From NCBI GenBank assembly GCA_030737875.1, contig CM060911.1, forward strand, positions 90,788,599-90,852,598: 64,000 nt of DNA, written 5' to 3'. Each line of letters opens with the position of its first letter. Within the stretch, counting starts at the first letter, position 1. Origin of the DNA: Allium sativum (Eukaryota; Streptophyta; Magnoliopsida; Asparagales; Amaryllidaceae). This document shows positions 22,478-34,805 of the stretch, piece after piece. A program made the position numbers and the translations under genes. A model generated the notes under the pieces. The model was not told where the DNA came from and ran no database searches. It saw only the letters and a program-made list of their open reading frames with translations.

Positions 22478-23210
22478 TGTGATTTTCGAGTTATAAGTGA
22501 CGGATTACTACCCAAGATTTTATTTTCAAATTTGTTTTGCGAAAACAAGTTGGTTAAGAATTCAAATGTTTTGAATCGGTATTATGATTTCAAATTGACT
22601 TGAAATAAGAGCCCAGGGATTTAAATTCTAGAATTTAAAATTTAACTTGTTAAGTTAAGTAAAACTGGGGTGATAAGAGAATAATCTGAAATGGAATTTC
22701 ATTGATGAGTTAAGAATTTGAAATTGATATTGGAGTTTGAATGGAATTTGGTTTAGATATAACCGAATGATTGGATTTGAGAATAAATCGATTTGAGTTG
22801 ATTGGAATAACATCGGTATATGTTGAAGTGATAACAGATTGAAGGGATATAATGATATGCCCGACAAAAAGGTACCATTTTATATTTTATATGAGTTTGG
22901 AATTTATGAGCCGAATTGGCAAGCCGTTTGGCGTTTTGTTTTTCTTTTGGGTTGAAGAAGGCCCAGAGAGGCGAGTTGGAGTTTGAGCTATTGACCAGTA
23001 CAAAGGAGGTGCTGGCGAAATTTTCCGAGAATGTAAAGTGTTATAAAATTTTCAGAATTTTTGAAAATTTTAGTTAGTCGGAATGAAAAAATATTTTTGT
23101 CAATATTAATTGGTTCAGTTGAAATCAGAAATAAGGGGTAAACAAATCTTAGGAATTCCAATAGATAGGGTCGTCCTCTAACTTAGCAATTTCGAGGACG
23201 AAATTATTTT

Positions 23211-23223
23211 AAGTGGGGAAGAA
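23211..23223 (+). other. Polypurine tract, family B
   Basis: AAGTGGGGAAGAA abuts the 3' LTR start, as expected of a plus-strand primer. Confidence 0.85.
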
Positions 23224-26200
23224 TGTAATGACCCGCATTTTTAGAGATATATAATTAATTTATTTAATTATATAATTGGTGATTTAGAGAAGTTAATGAT
23301 CGTTTAATTAAATAATATTGAATATTTAATAAATAATTATAATATAATAATATATTATAATGTCGAAATAGTCGGAAATAGTGAAATTCACAGTATCATG
23401 TGAATTGAATAGCATACGAGATTTGGTGGAGTTTCAATTCGAAACATAATAACGATTATATTCAATCGACGACAGTTTGAACGTATAATTATATTATAAT
23501 TAAAATCGAGCCTGAAATGGCGCTGCAGTTCACGATTTGGCGATTCGAACTTCAACTGAATGTACAGGATTCGTTTTAAGCCGGATTTCTGTGAAACAAG
23601 AAACGTGTGGAGCTGGTGGGGTATTTCTTTCTAGTGGAAGAGAAAAATCTGGATTTCGTTGTGTAGATTTTGATTTACGTCCAAATCAAATTTCAGAAAA
23701 GTCGCTGTGGATTTCCTTTATAATTTGCGACGCTTTATATACGTTATAAAAGGATTTTCGATATAAACTGAATATCGATAAATCTGAAATCTGAAATATC
23801 AAGCTGTAAATTTCTGATATGATATTCTGAAGCTGTATAATATCATATGTGAAGATATACGATAATATTTAATTTTAAATATTTAATTTAATAATATTTA
23901 AATATATTTATATATTTAAATAGACTATTTAGAGCTTTAAAAATAGTCGGTTTTGCAAACGAAGTCGGAATTCGACGAAACTAATTTTGTTAGATCCGCA
24001 ATGTCAAATTATTGCTAGATGTCAGTTTCCGTGATTTTTAGAGTCACTGTGTGGCCGTACGGATTTTTAGAGTGAGAAACAGTCAGTATTTCGACGGTTA
24101 AAAATACGCTGTGTGAGCATACGGAGTCGGAATTCGACGAAACCAGTTTCGTTGGGACCATAATGTCGAGCTCTAGCTACATGTCCAGTTTCATGATTTT
24201 TGAATATAGTGTGTGATTTCAGAAATTTTAAAGGGACGATATAAAACTGCAGTTGATTATAAATTAATTTAATAATCAAAATAAAATATCTAAAATCCCA
24301 ACCCTTATAAATAACCCCCCTCTTAACCTTAAAACCTAATTCTAAAGGTCAACAGACAATAAACTGAGCCACCACAAATTTACACAGCAAAAAAACCATT
24401 TTCAGTCTTCCAAATACAAAACAAAATCCAAAAGAAAGCAAACAAAAATCTACAAACCCTAATATACAAATGTACGAGTTGCTGGTGAGCTGCTCTTCGA
24501 TGCAGTGGGGTTAGTTTTAAGCTCGACATCATCTTTGTCGAAGCAGTTTTTGTACAGCGTTGGTTTCCTAGATCTAGGGTTCCATGTATCCGGAGATATG
24601 AGCATCGAATGCAAGAACTGAGAGTAGGATGGTGTTTGCGAGGTTGTTTGGAGTGTGTACACAAGGGATGGTGGATTCCGGTGATACTTGGTGTCGCGCG
24701 GTTCCAGTTCAGCTACAGGTAGCTCGGTGTCGCTTCCTACAGGGAGGGTTCGAACAGTAAATACAAATGAGTGGTTGGTGAAGAATTCGAAGAAGAGATT
24801 GATGATGTAATAGATTTAAGCTTTTATGTATCATAGAAGGAGGAGTGGGGATCGAAAGGACTGGAAATGGATGAGAGGATACAGGCGACGGATTTTGTGG
24901 AGTCGGGGAAGACAAGCAGGAGCGGGTACGGGCTTTTGAGGGATTTAGTGGGCCGACGTTTTGAAATAAGGGTAAAGGCCCAAGTGGTATTTAAAAACCT
25001 AAGTGTTTATTTATTTTTCTAAGTACTAACTTATAAAATTCGTATCTCTCTCATACATAATCAGTTTGACGAAACGTAAGTTGCGTTGGGACCGTATGGA
25101 CGGGAGCAACACAATGAGACTGACCGGGAGTGAATCCGAGCTCGTTACAATTTATGGCGAAATAAATTGTTCGACTGAATCAGATAACGCAAACCGACAT
25201 TTATCGGTTAACGCGCAAATGTGAGTAAATCTCACTAACTTTTTCAGTTTATATTTGTATAAACTGTACTTTATTTTTAATGATTGATTGCTGTATATTG
25301 ATTGTTAAATTGGACTGTTAAATTGGAATGTTAAATAGATTTGATTGAAAACGTAGATATAGTTATATATAGAAAACCGTCAATCAAATATGGATTCTGA
25401 TTATCTGTATATTTCATGTTGGGATGAAATTGATGTATATTATACTGTGTAACATCTGTGGATGCAGGGAAACAGGTTGGAGGAATCCGACTGGATTCCT
25501 CAACAGTTATTTTATTGTTTTTCATATATTTTGATATATGATGTGAATTATAACCTGTTGTTGATTTGTGTGTGTATGGACGAGATTAAACATCGTGATT
25601 TGATATGATTGAATACCATAACATACGGGATGTTGACAAAGGGGATTTTCAAAGTGATATTGAAAATAGAATATTTATAAAATGGGATATTTATAAATAA
25701 GAGATATTTATAAAGTGGAATATTTATAAATAGGAAATGTTTATAAATTGGGATATTTATAAATAGGAGATATTCAAAAAGGAAATAATTTCAAAACATT
25801 TCTTTTTGAATGGAAAGGCCTGTGTGGCGAGTTTGGGGATTTTCCCGATGCTCCCGTTACAAAGGAGGTTATGGCGAATTTTCCCGGGAATTTAAGGAGT
25901 TAGAATATTTCAAGTATAAATTTGAAAAGGAAATATTTGTAAACCATTTACAAATAGAATTGGAAAGGAAACACTATAAAAAGGGAAATCATTTTTAAAG
26001 GGTAGAACCGTTATTTAAAAGTAAATCTTTTCCAATGAATAAAACGTTGTTAAAAAGGAAATCTTTATAAAGTGAAGTTAGTTAATCGAATATAGACATT
26101 CGAAAAGAGAAATCGAATATGGTATTCGAAGTTAGTTAATCGAATATAGACATTCGAAAAGAGAAATCGAATATGGTATTCGAAGTTAGTTAATCGAATA

Positions 26201-29200
26201 TAGACATTCGAAAAGAGAAATCGAATATGGTATTCGAAGTAGTTAATCGAGTATAGACATTCGAAAGGAGAAATCGAATATGGTATTCGAAGTTAGTTAA
26301 TCGAATATGTTATTCGAAAGGGGTTAGTTTGTCGAGTTAGTCAGTTAGAGTTAATCAGTTAGAATTAATCAGTTAGAGTTAATCAGTTAGAATTAACCAG
26401 TTGGAGTTAATTAGTTAGAGTTAATCGATTAGAGTTAACACGAACTAGAATTAATCAAATATAGTTATTTGAGACAGAGTTAGTCAAACATAGTATTCAG
26501 GGTAAGTTGCCATCTTGTATGACTGCTAGCGTAATTCGCAGGGCTGCAGATAGCCTAAGGCGGTCGGATGTTTCCTGAGGGAATCAGGCGTACCCATTGT
26601 GATCGCTGCGATCTAGAGTCAAGCGAATGGAGTTAAATAGAGTTGTCGAATAATAGTTGTTCGAATGGAGTTAAATAGAGTTGTCGAATAATAGTTGTTC
26701 GAATGGAGTTAAATAGAGTTAATCGAATAGTAGTTATTCGAATAGAGTTAAATGGAGTTAAATCGAATATTAGTTATTCGATATGAGTAATCAAGTTAAG
26801 ATAATCAAGTTAAGATAATCAAGTTAAGATAATCGAGTTAAGTTAGCAAGTTAAGTTATCAAGTCAAGATGATTGAGTCAAGTGATTTAGTTAAGATAAT
26901 CGAGTTAAGTTAGCAAGTTAAGTTATCAAGTCAAGATGATCGAGTAAAGTAAATAAGTTCAGTTCGTCGAGTTAAATTAATCGATGTTAGTTTCATCGAA
27001 AGGAATTAATCGATGTTAGTTTCATCGAAAGGAGTTATCAATGTTAGTTTCATCGAAAGGAGTTATCGATGTTAGTTTCATCGAAAGGAATTAATCGATG
27101 TTAGTTTCATCGAAAGGAGTTATCGATGTTAGTTTCATCGAAAGGAGTTATCGATGTTAGTTTCATCGAAGGGAGTTATCGATGTTAGTTTCATCGAAGG
27201 GAGTTATCGAATATAGTTTATTCGAAAGTGAGATTTTCAAATATGAGATATTTGAAAGGAAGAGTTATCGAATATTAGTTATTCGAAGAGAGATTATCGA
27301 ATATCGTTTATTCGAGAAGGAGTAAATCGAATATAGGTTATTCGAAGAAGAGTTAATCAAATAGAGATTTCTCGAAGAGAGTTAATCGGCAAATTCGATT
27401 ATACCGAATTCGGGAAAGTACTTAAACTTTCCAGTGTTTAAATAGAGTTTTATTTATTTATAAATAAATAAGTGTTAGGTTAACTATTCACTAATAAGAA
27501 TAGAAGTTATAATTTAAGTTAGATAATTCGAAAGGAGGGATTATAACGTTATCGTTATAACCAATGTTTTAAATATAGAAGTGGATTAGTAAAATTGGAT
27601 CCGAGAAAGGCGTAAAGAAGTTGTTAAAGGTTAAAAGATAAACTTTGACCATTTCGAAGTTATAACGTTGTTCAGTTAAGGTCTGAGAGGTAATTATACC
27701 CCAACTTGAGTGACTTCCTTCTTAACTAAGAAATGGTAAGGTTTGATCGTAAAGGAGTTTTGGAAATGTTTTCCAAACGAGAATCAGAAATGTTTTCTGA
27801 TAAAAGAAAATAAGAATTTAGAATATAGGGAAACAGGAGATGTAAAATGAACTAAAGAGATAAATGTTAAATGATGTTTGTTCGATATAATTTCCATCTG
27901 GGAATAATATCGTTGTTTGCACACTTGTTTTTCTTTGATAGTTAACTCACAGACTATCGAAGTTTTGACCATTTTAACGTTGTTAATATGGAGAGACCGG
28001 TTGGATTATTATCCATAGAACCACTCTGTATTGGCATAAGCGTTGCGAATCATATATGCCAAAGATAATTGAAGACGGAGAAAAATGCAAGGGCTATCCT
28101 GTTTACAGAATAGTGCCTTCGGTTTGTCCAGTCCCAGGACAACTTGTATGGACGAAGGTCCGACGGAGTATATCCAATGGATCGCGTAAGTTGATCTGTT
28201 CAAACGTATTCACGTTTGGTGGCGGAGGAATTCATTTCTCTTAGCTGTATACCCGTGTTATTTTTGGATAAGTCAATTTGTGATTTGGCGGGTATGACGA
28301 TGTGACATTTCTAAGTGAATGAAGATGGATGTCTGACATAGTATTTCCAGACGATCACGTACATTGATTTCTTCAACTATACCAAGAGTGGAAGCGGAGA
28401 AGGAAACTTCTTTTAGCTGACACGTAATGTATTGTTGTAGACATTAATTAGTGATTCTGATGGATCTGACAATGTGGCATTCGAAGTGAATCTGATGTGA
28501 TGATAAAGCGTAGTTTCTAGCCTCATCAACCGGTAAATGACAGAAATCGGGCAGGCAGCATGGCTAAGTCGGTCGCACCGAAGTAGGGTGTATAATCACC
28601 TATCTAGAGAATATTCATTTGTTTCTTAAATCTATCAATGCTGTCCCATATATATATACGGGAACGGTTGCTGATCCCAACCGTTGGTGATGTACATTCG
28701 ATACACTCAAGCGAAATGAGTGGTCGGTCATGTGTGGCTGAGTTGCAAGATGTTCTTGTTGAACTCCAGTGTATCGTTCCTAGAGTACACTGATCGGAAG
28801 GTGATTCCATACCTTGTCATAGTTGGAAAATCCATTACCCAATACGTGCTTGCGGTTTTGATTGTATACTATATATGTAGAACGTGAGATGCAAGCGTTT
28901 CTACTAGACTGATATTTATTTGTACTTAGACATTATTATAATATCAGAATGATATTGCTTTGAAAAAATATTTTGGATTCTCATAAGGGAAAAACCCGTT
29001 CCGTTCTGCGGCGTGGTCTTATGAGATATCGTTTACTTGTTTATATACTTGTTTAAATTGTTTTACTCATACCAGTCCCATGACTGACCCGGAGTTTACT
29101 TTGTTGTTTTCCCTAAACTCTTGGGTGCCTAAATTTGTACGGGCAGTCAAGTAGTCGGGTTTTACAGATATACTGGAAGAGCTTGGAGCAGGAGGCTTCA

Positions 29201-29498
29201 AGATCATATAGCTATAGTTATTTCCGCTGTGTTGTAAGTGCTGTACTCTGATAAGTGCTATTGTATACATAACTGTTATATTCCAAAGTTATGTTATCTA
29301 TTATATGTTATTCGTTCCGCTGTGAGGTTCGTGTTACTCTGATGTTATGTTCTTCTCCTTCCTCTATTCTAAGTTTCTATCTTATCTATTCTCACCTTCT
29401 AATTTCTTTCATTAACTATTCGGTTATTTTCGATCCTTGGATGTTCGATATGTGTTGTATATCGGATAACCAAGATCGCATTTTTCCGGGTCGTTACA
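23224..29498 (+). mobile_element. 3' LTR of family B
   Basis: It is collinear with the 5' LTR and nearly identical up to 29396. The last 102 bp (29397-29498, ending CCGGGTCGTTACA) are unrelated to the corresponding 104 bp of the 5' LTR. The hairpin minisatellite block (26077-27390) has kept its unit order, with one unit altered (TCAATG for TCGATG near 27.05 kb). Confidence 0.92.
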
Positions 29499-29503
29499 AG
29501 AAG
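29499..29503 (+). repeat. Target duplication AGAAG, right of B element
   Basis: It matches 15608-15612. The A LTR resumes with AGTCGAGATGATTGG directly after it. Confidence 0.95.
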
Positions 29504-29883
29504 AGTCGAGATGATTGGATTAGCTAGTTGGTGAGAACTTCTCACTCAAAATCTCTTTTTCTAGTTATATATATATATATATATATACTAGGATGCAGAC
29601 GGTGCTTAGTAGCACCCGACACCCGTCATCCACAGACCATGGATGGCTTGTTTGTTAAATTGTTTGGTTGAGTAGTTGGTTAGTTTATTCGGTTTGAATT
29701 GAATTGTTTGGTGAAATGAATGGATTTGATTGAGGTGTGAATGGCGTGGGCCTTCACTAGACCGGGGATAAGGCTAGGCCTCGTCCCGTTTCTAGTATCG
29801 TGCCGTTATGCCGCCGAAATTTTCTAAAATAAGTTAGAAAAATAAAAATATCATTTTTATTGTGTAAATAAACTGAATAGAAA

Positions 29884-30611
29884 TTCATGTGTTGAAATAG
29901 AATATTTTATCGTTAAAAATATAATTTTTAACGTGGAAGTGAATAAAATAAAATATTCATTTACAAACCGGACGGTTTGTTTATGTACACCTATTTGAAG
30001 GACATTGATTGGGACGATAAATTTTACACATCGCCCAGCTGCACAAATAAAATCTGTGTTTGATTGTTTGAAACCCCACACGGGTGTTGGGATGAATTTT
30101 GGAAGTTCACTCATCCTGATTCCTTAAATATGTCGATCGATTGATTGACAGGCTGTTATAAGCGTAAGATATCTATATTTGATGCTTATACAGTGTAGTG
30201 CACTTTGGTTGATGGTTGATTATTTTTCAATGCTATTATATACATGTGTTGTATGGAATCCATATAATTAACATTATATGGTGATTGATTGGGCCTCATT
30301 CCAATCGGGAAAATAAGGAATATTATAAAAGAAAATTTCATGTGTTGAATATAAAAATAGTCATGTGTTGACGATGTTCATATGTTGAGTGAAATATTTT
30401 ATACAATGAAATTTACATCTTTATCATATTTAAAATTAGAACTACTTCCCAGTAGAAGTCTAATTAAAATCAAACGATAGATACCATAGTTTTATAAAAT
30501 ATTTTACATAACAAAAATAGTGATGTGTTGACAGTACTCATGTGTTGAGATTAGTCAGGTGTTGGAAGAAATATAGATTCATGTGTTGAATGGAATAAAT
30601 ATTCATTTGTT
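29884..30611 (+). repeat. Dispersed TCATGTGTTGA hairpin motifs, A LTR copy 1
   Basis: The core TCA-TGTGT-TGA recurs. Its outer bases pair as T-A at 29884-29896, 30337-30349 and 30578-30590, as G-C at 30360-30372 and as C-G at 30537-30549. Variants with TCATATG and TCATTTG also occur. A 10-bp perfect stem with a 3-nt loop (CGTTAAAAAT, ATA, ATTTTTAACG) lies at 29911-29933. Families C and D carry the same motif in the equivalent region. Confidence 0.6.
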
Positions 30612-32753
30612 GAATAGAATAACGGATTTATTGAAATATATAAAGCCGTGTTGATTAGAGTTGCGCTATTTTGACGTGAACGATATTTATATCGACTATA
30701 TTCGTTTTTATAATGAATATAGAAAAGAAGTGATTTCAAAATATAACGTTTTGAAGATATTATCATTTATATAGTAATGATATAAAATATTCAGTTTTGA
30801 TTAGAAATTGAAATAGTGTTGAAATGGTTTTGAAACGAAGTTAAAACGATTTATAAAATACGTTTTAAAAGGAAATTGACGAAATATATATAATATATAT
30901 ATATATATATTATATATATATAATGGTCTGAATAGAACGCGCCGCTCCGCGGCAGTTCGTAAATTTCGACCATTGACTTCAAATTGACGTTGCGGGAGAT
31001 CCGACCGTCGGATTCTCCTAAAACCGGAACCGTTGGGTTCGTATCGAAAAGAGCTTTCCAATGAATATTAGAAATTTGAAATCTAACGGTTGGATTTGGA
31101 ATTATGTCCAAATCAAATTTGAAAAAGGTCGATGTAAGTGCAGTCCGATGGCCGTTGTTGGAAATCGACTGTACGGGCCTTGATAAAATTATTTAAAATA
31201 TTAATAATTTTTGTAAAATCATAATATGTGAATTGGAAAGAACTGGGATGAAGAATTCCACATTTGAAATGATAAAAATAGATTTTTGTCGAAATGAACT
31301 AGTTTTGAACTAGAATTAAAATCAATTTATTTGTGAAATAAATAAAGTGAATTTGAAAGTGATTTTAAAAATAATCAATATTCCCAATACGTGGATTGGA
31401 CTGGAGTTGAATCGAAATTATCTTTGGGATATTTCGATGTTGGATTTCGTGACTATGCAGATATTGTTATGGGAATTTGAAAGATATATTTTATATCGTT
31501 ATTTCCAATACGATATATGTTGGTTTCAGAATTTGATATTGAATATAAGCCGATATATTTTCTATTCAGAGCCTTGTATTTAATATCAAATGTGATTTGG
31601 GTTTGTCGTGAATCGTGTTTTAGAAGACATTGGTTCTTTAACCCAGTTAAAGACATAATATTGATTTTTGAGAAGATTAAAACTAAATGGAGTTTTAATG
31701 AATCTTTAATTAGATTAAAAAGTGAATTGATAATTTAAATTATCAAATATGAAAAGTGATCGAGAGTGGAGTATCACCAGTTTTGCTCCAAAGCGATAGT
31801 TAAATCTTTAATTAGATTTGAACGTGAAATGGTAATTAATTTTACCGATAACACCGTGGTGTTAGATATGGAGTATCACCAGTTTTGCTCCATGGGATAT
31901 ATAGGTTGGGATTGGGAAATAAAACAAATAATTACTTCGGTGGGGTTCGCTAATCCCGACTAGTTTGAAATGATATCCAAAGGAAGATTATAGTATAAAT
32001 TTAGAAGAATTTATCTTGGATAAAATTAATGGGAACATTTCCCTAAGAATGTGATTTTGTGAATAAAAGAATATTCTGAATTGGAATGAGGCGTTCGTTG
32101 TGTTTGTGTAACATTTGTTTATCATATACGTGGGTTATTCAGGAAGGCCGGGTTATACCCATTCTGAATAACCGATTCGACGAGATGTCGAAGATGAAGA
32201 CGGTGGTTGAAGACCGGAAGTCTTCACATCGTTTGGGTGATTACTGATGATCTTTATTGGGCTGTACACCCAAGATGAGGGAAACAGTTGGTGATCGTCC
32301 AGACGTACTTGGAGATGGATGGATATGCGAGGAAAGTGCCTCCGGTTTCGTTCAGACCTAGAACGGACTTGTAAATGGACTGTGTGTCTGACATTGGATT
32401 TTAGTCCGTGTGATTGATCTCTATTAAATATATATCTGTTTGGCGGCGGAGAATTTATTCTCTTGCTTAACGCCCTTCTCTGAGACGTACGAGCTCAGGG
32501 GTTATATATTGATGGATATCAAACGCATGGAGTGAATTGCCTGTGTGGCATGCCTAAGTAGCAATTGATCGAGGCTTCTGTTGAAAAGCAAAGTCTTGTG
32601 GTGAAGATCAAAGCACAGCCTGTGTGGCACAGCTTTGTGTAACGTGAATTCGCGAGCCTCGCACCCCGGTTGTGAACCAAAAACGGGAGAGGACCTCAGG
32701 GAGGGCATGCATTTCCTTCTAGCTAGGGTGGTGTCAGTGACCTACCAGCCCTG

Positions 32754-33110
32754 ACATTTATATACTTTTCACCTGTGTGGTTGTTGCTGTTGCGAGGCGC
32801 CTCGGTTAGATCGGATGATCCGGGTCCGATGGAGTCATTTGTTGGCTCGCTTACGCCCCAAAGGGCGGGGAAACGCAGTGTTCAGGCATTTTAATCCACA
32901 TCGGTGGACCGGCCCTGACGATCCAAGGGTCACTCGAGCTCTGATCCTGAGACTCGGGCTAGACAATCTCGAATCGGTTGAGGACTATCTTTTGCCTCGG
33001 TTCATAGATGGAAATCCAATTTCCAAATACGTGACATTTGCGGTTTTATTTGTAAACCTATATATGGCGACATAGTGGCATGGGACGCTCATGTCGCCTA
33101 TGATTGATAT
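32754..33110 (+). other. GC-richer conserved core of LTR 3' third, family A
   Basis: This block is shared by A, C and D and includes ACTTTTCACC, GAGGCGCCTCGG, a GGGTCCGATGGAG run, CCCCAAAGGGCGGGG, CACATCGGTGGACCGG and CCAATTTCCAAATACG. The A copies have an 86-codon frame at 32815-33075, but D has indels and C has several differences in it, so it is not read as coding. Its reverse strand has the TATA-like string GTATATAAATG. Confidence 0.5.
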
Positions 33111-33191
33111 TTATGATTTGAAGTTGTTTTATACACTATGCACTTATAATAGTATCAAATGATTTGTTTTAAACGTATCAAGCATTCTTTG

Positions 33192-33263
33192 GTTGTTATA
33201 AGGGAAAACCCTATCCCCCGGCTTGCGTTGCATCGTGTGATAGGACCTGGGTCTTATAACAGC
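33192..33263 (+). other. Conserved 11-bp hairpin near LTR 3' end, family A copy 1
   Basis: GTTGTTATAAG pairs with CTTATAACAGC with one G-T wobble. Copy 2 (40485-40556) has GCTGTTATAAG with one wobble elsewhere, and copy 3 (47787-47858) is a perfect 11-bp stem. The loop holds CTTGCGTTGCAT, also found in C and D. Confidence 0.6.
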
Positions 33264-33786
33264 TTCATTTTTCTCTATTTAGCATTGCGCTGTTTGTTTT
33301 ATGCACTGGTATTCTTGGGAGGAAACCCGTTCCGTGTTATACGGCGTGGTCCCTTGATTTACCTAACTTTAAAATAAAGAATTATAACTGTTTTAGTTCT
33401 CACACCAGTCACATGACTGACCTGGAGTTTATTGTTGTAACCTAAACTCTGGGTGCCCCTATTTCCACACGGGCAGCTAGTAGTTTTGGTTTTGCAGATT
33501 TATATTCACAGGGTCCTGATTTACAGCTGGAACGATGCTCGGAAAGCTCTGTATCCGTGTATCACTTCTAGTTGTGTTTTGTATATTTTTCCGCTGCGAT
33601 GTATTTAAATGTAATTTAAATCTCCGATATTTATCGAATGTAATTTATTCATTTATACTCTGTATATTCTTATATCTGATGGAATTGTTGTAGTAACAAT
33701 GAAATGTTCTTCCGTCTGCGTCCTTTTATGTGTTGTTCTCAAAGTATTCGTGCTTTCCTTCACGGGGAAGTTACGGGTTCTTACAG

Positions 33787-33798
33787 TGGTATCAGAGC
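33787..33798 (+). other. Primer-binding site (initiator tRNA-Met), A internal 1
   Basis: TGGTATCAGAGC lies 1 nt after the LTR end TTACA. Confidence 0.92.
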
Positions 33799-33858
33799 TT
33801 TGGTTTACAGAGCTCGAGAACAAGACACATTAGAACCATACGAAAGAATTCATCAGAT

Positions 33859-33924
33859 ATTGGATTAGTAATATCCAATTAGAATGACTCGTTAGAGATA
33901 GGATCAGTAATATCCTAGAACGAG
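33859..33924 (+). other. Twin hairpins after PBS, A internal 1
   Basis: Hairpin 1 (33859-33879) has arms ATTGGAT/ATCCAAT and loop TAGTAAT. Hairpin 2 (33888-33924) has upper arms TAGGAT/ATCCTA, loop CAGTAAT and lower arms CTCGTT/AACGAG. Both are repeated at 41152-41217. Family C has the same arms with loops TAGAAAT and CAGTAGT at 56700-56765, minus strand. Confidence 0.6.
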
Positions 33925-34123
33925 TGTGAAGAGTATATTTTTCAAATGAAAACAATTTTGTTTTAAAATTTAAATCGTTTTATACGTATTTGATTATTTA
34001 TTTATTTTAAATATGGACAATCGAGTATATAAAGATTTCGCGTATACGCGTCATGAACGTATAGTCGAAGTTTTAATATACTGGATAGATATAGAGTCAC
34101 ATTCTAGACACCCGAAGATGATT

Positions 34124-34148
34124 CTGATGATTGTAGCTACATCATCAG
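34124..34148 (+). other. Candidate dimerisation hairpin, A internal 1
   Basis: The arms CTGATGAT (34124-34131) and ATCATCAG (34141-34148) flank one unpaired T and the palindrome GTAGCTAC (34133-34140). It lies 338 nt after the internal region starts. Confidence 0.6.
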
Positions 34149-34805
34149 TATTAGTTTCGTGTTTCGAAGGTGTGATTTTTATATATTTCCATTAGACTGG
34201 TGTGAGGACCAAAACTAATATAGCTAGAATACATTGTTGTGATTTGGCATCAAAACATGATTTTCTATATATGAATCAAAATTATGAATTTGAAACTCTA
34301 ATTCACTAATTGATTGATGTTTGAGTTGCTTGTTTATTTGTTTGCTAATTTTTAACCACTATGCCTACTTGAACCAAATATTGAATTAAATTGGAAATTG
34401 GTCGCATTTGCTTGCATACATGTATATCTTTTGAACAGGTCATAGCAAGGAGGCTAGAGCAGAGAATAAAATTTGTTTGCCCGACAAATAGGTACATGTT
34501 TACTACATAATTTACTGTTTTGTTTGGGTGATGATGATTTTATGAGCCTATTGGCTAGCCGCTTGGCTTTTTCTTTTTCGTTTTGAGATCAGAAGGCCTG
34601 TATGGAAATTTCGGGATTTTCCTGTGCTCCCCGTACAAAGGAGGTTATGGCGAAATTTTTCGAAAATTTAGGGTGTTAGCCAAATTTTTGAAGAATTTGA
34701 AAATTCTCAGAAACTGAAAAGTTGGAGAACGGAAGCCAGATCGAACGTAGAGTTGATTAATCAAACCACTTTCGACTTTGTTCCTTTTCGGGGACGAAAA
34801 GTTTT

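Larger units (their letters stand above)
21891..23223 (+). mobile_element. Internal domain of family B, non-coding
   Basis: The 1333-bp region between the LTRs has no frame over about 70 codons. In order it holds the primer-binding site, a TAGTAAT-loop hairpin (21950-21968), a candidate dimerisation hairpin (22453-22477), CCCGACAAAAAGGTAC (from 22860), GGCAAGCCGTTTGGCG, CAAAGGAGGTGCTGGCGAAA, then TTCGAGGACGAAATTATTTT and the purine tract. The last motif resembles the end of Del/Tekay-type chromovirus elements, so the region may keep only terminal remnants of such an ancestor. Confidence 0.8.
15613..29498 (+). mobile_element. Complete family B LTR retrotransposon, non-coding, nested in A
   Basis: The 13886-bp element starts TGTAATGACCCG and ends GGGTCGTTACA. 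It has LTRs at 15613-21890 (6278 bp) and 23224-29498 (6275 bp), an internal region of 1333 bp, a tRNA-Met primer-binding site at 21893 and a purine tract at 23211-23223. Apart from the last ~100 bp, the LTRs differ by only about 17 substitutions and a few indels that I noticed, so the insertion is recent. No gag or pol frame exists. Family B is a distant relative of A, sharing TTTGGYGGCGGAG, AACCCGTTCCG..GGCGTGGTC and CCAGTCCCATGACTG blocks near the LTR end. Confidence 0.92.
13647..33785 (+). mobile_element. Family A LTR copy 1, split by nested family B element
   Basis: The A sequence runs 13647-15612 and resumes at 29504 after the B element and its target duplication, ending in GGGTTCTTACA at 33785. 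Without B the length agrees with the intact A LTRs (6260 and 6256 bp). The sequence is nearly identical to copies 2 and 3. It contains the GC-rich island, the putative 169-bp intron, AT-rich micro-hairpins, TCATGTGTTGA motifs and the CCCCAAAGGGCGGGG block. Copy 1 is the LTR immediately upstream of internal domain 1. Confidence 0.9.

Noticed and set aside
29540..29556. Heat-shock element in GTGAGAACTTCTCAC-type palindrome shared by A and C (D has a similar version)
   Set aside because: Only one base separates GAA and TTC, whereas the heat-shock element needs two. It is better explained as a donor-like site inside a short palindrome.
32815..33075. 86-codon frame in the A LTR core
   Set aside because: It covers a block conserved at DNA level among families, but D has frame-breaking indels, so conservation is probably of DNA or RNA.
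34013..34195. 60-codon frame in A internal domains (70 codons in C)
   Set aside because: The starts match between A and C but the frames diverge after about 45 codons, exactly over the candidate dimerisation hairpin. There is no counterpart in B, so it is not called as a gag remnant.
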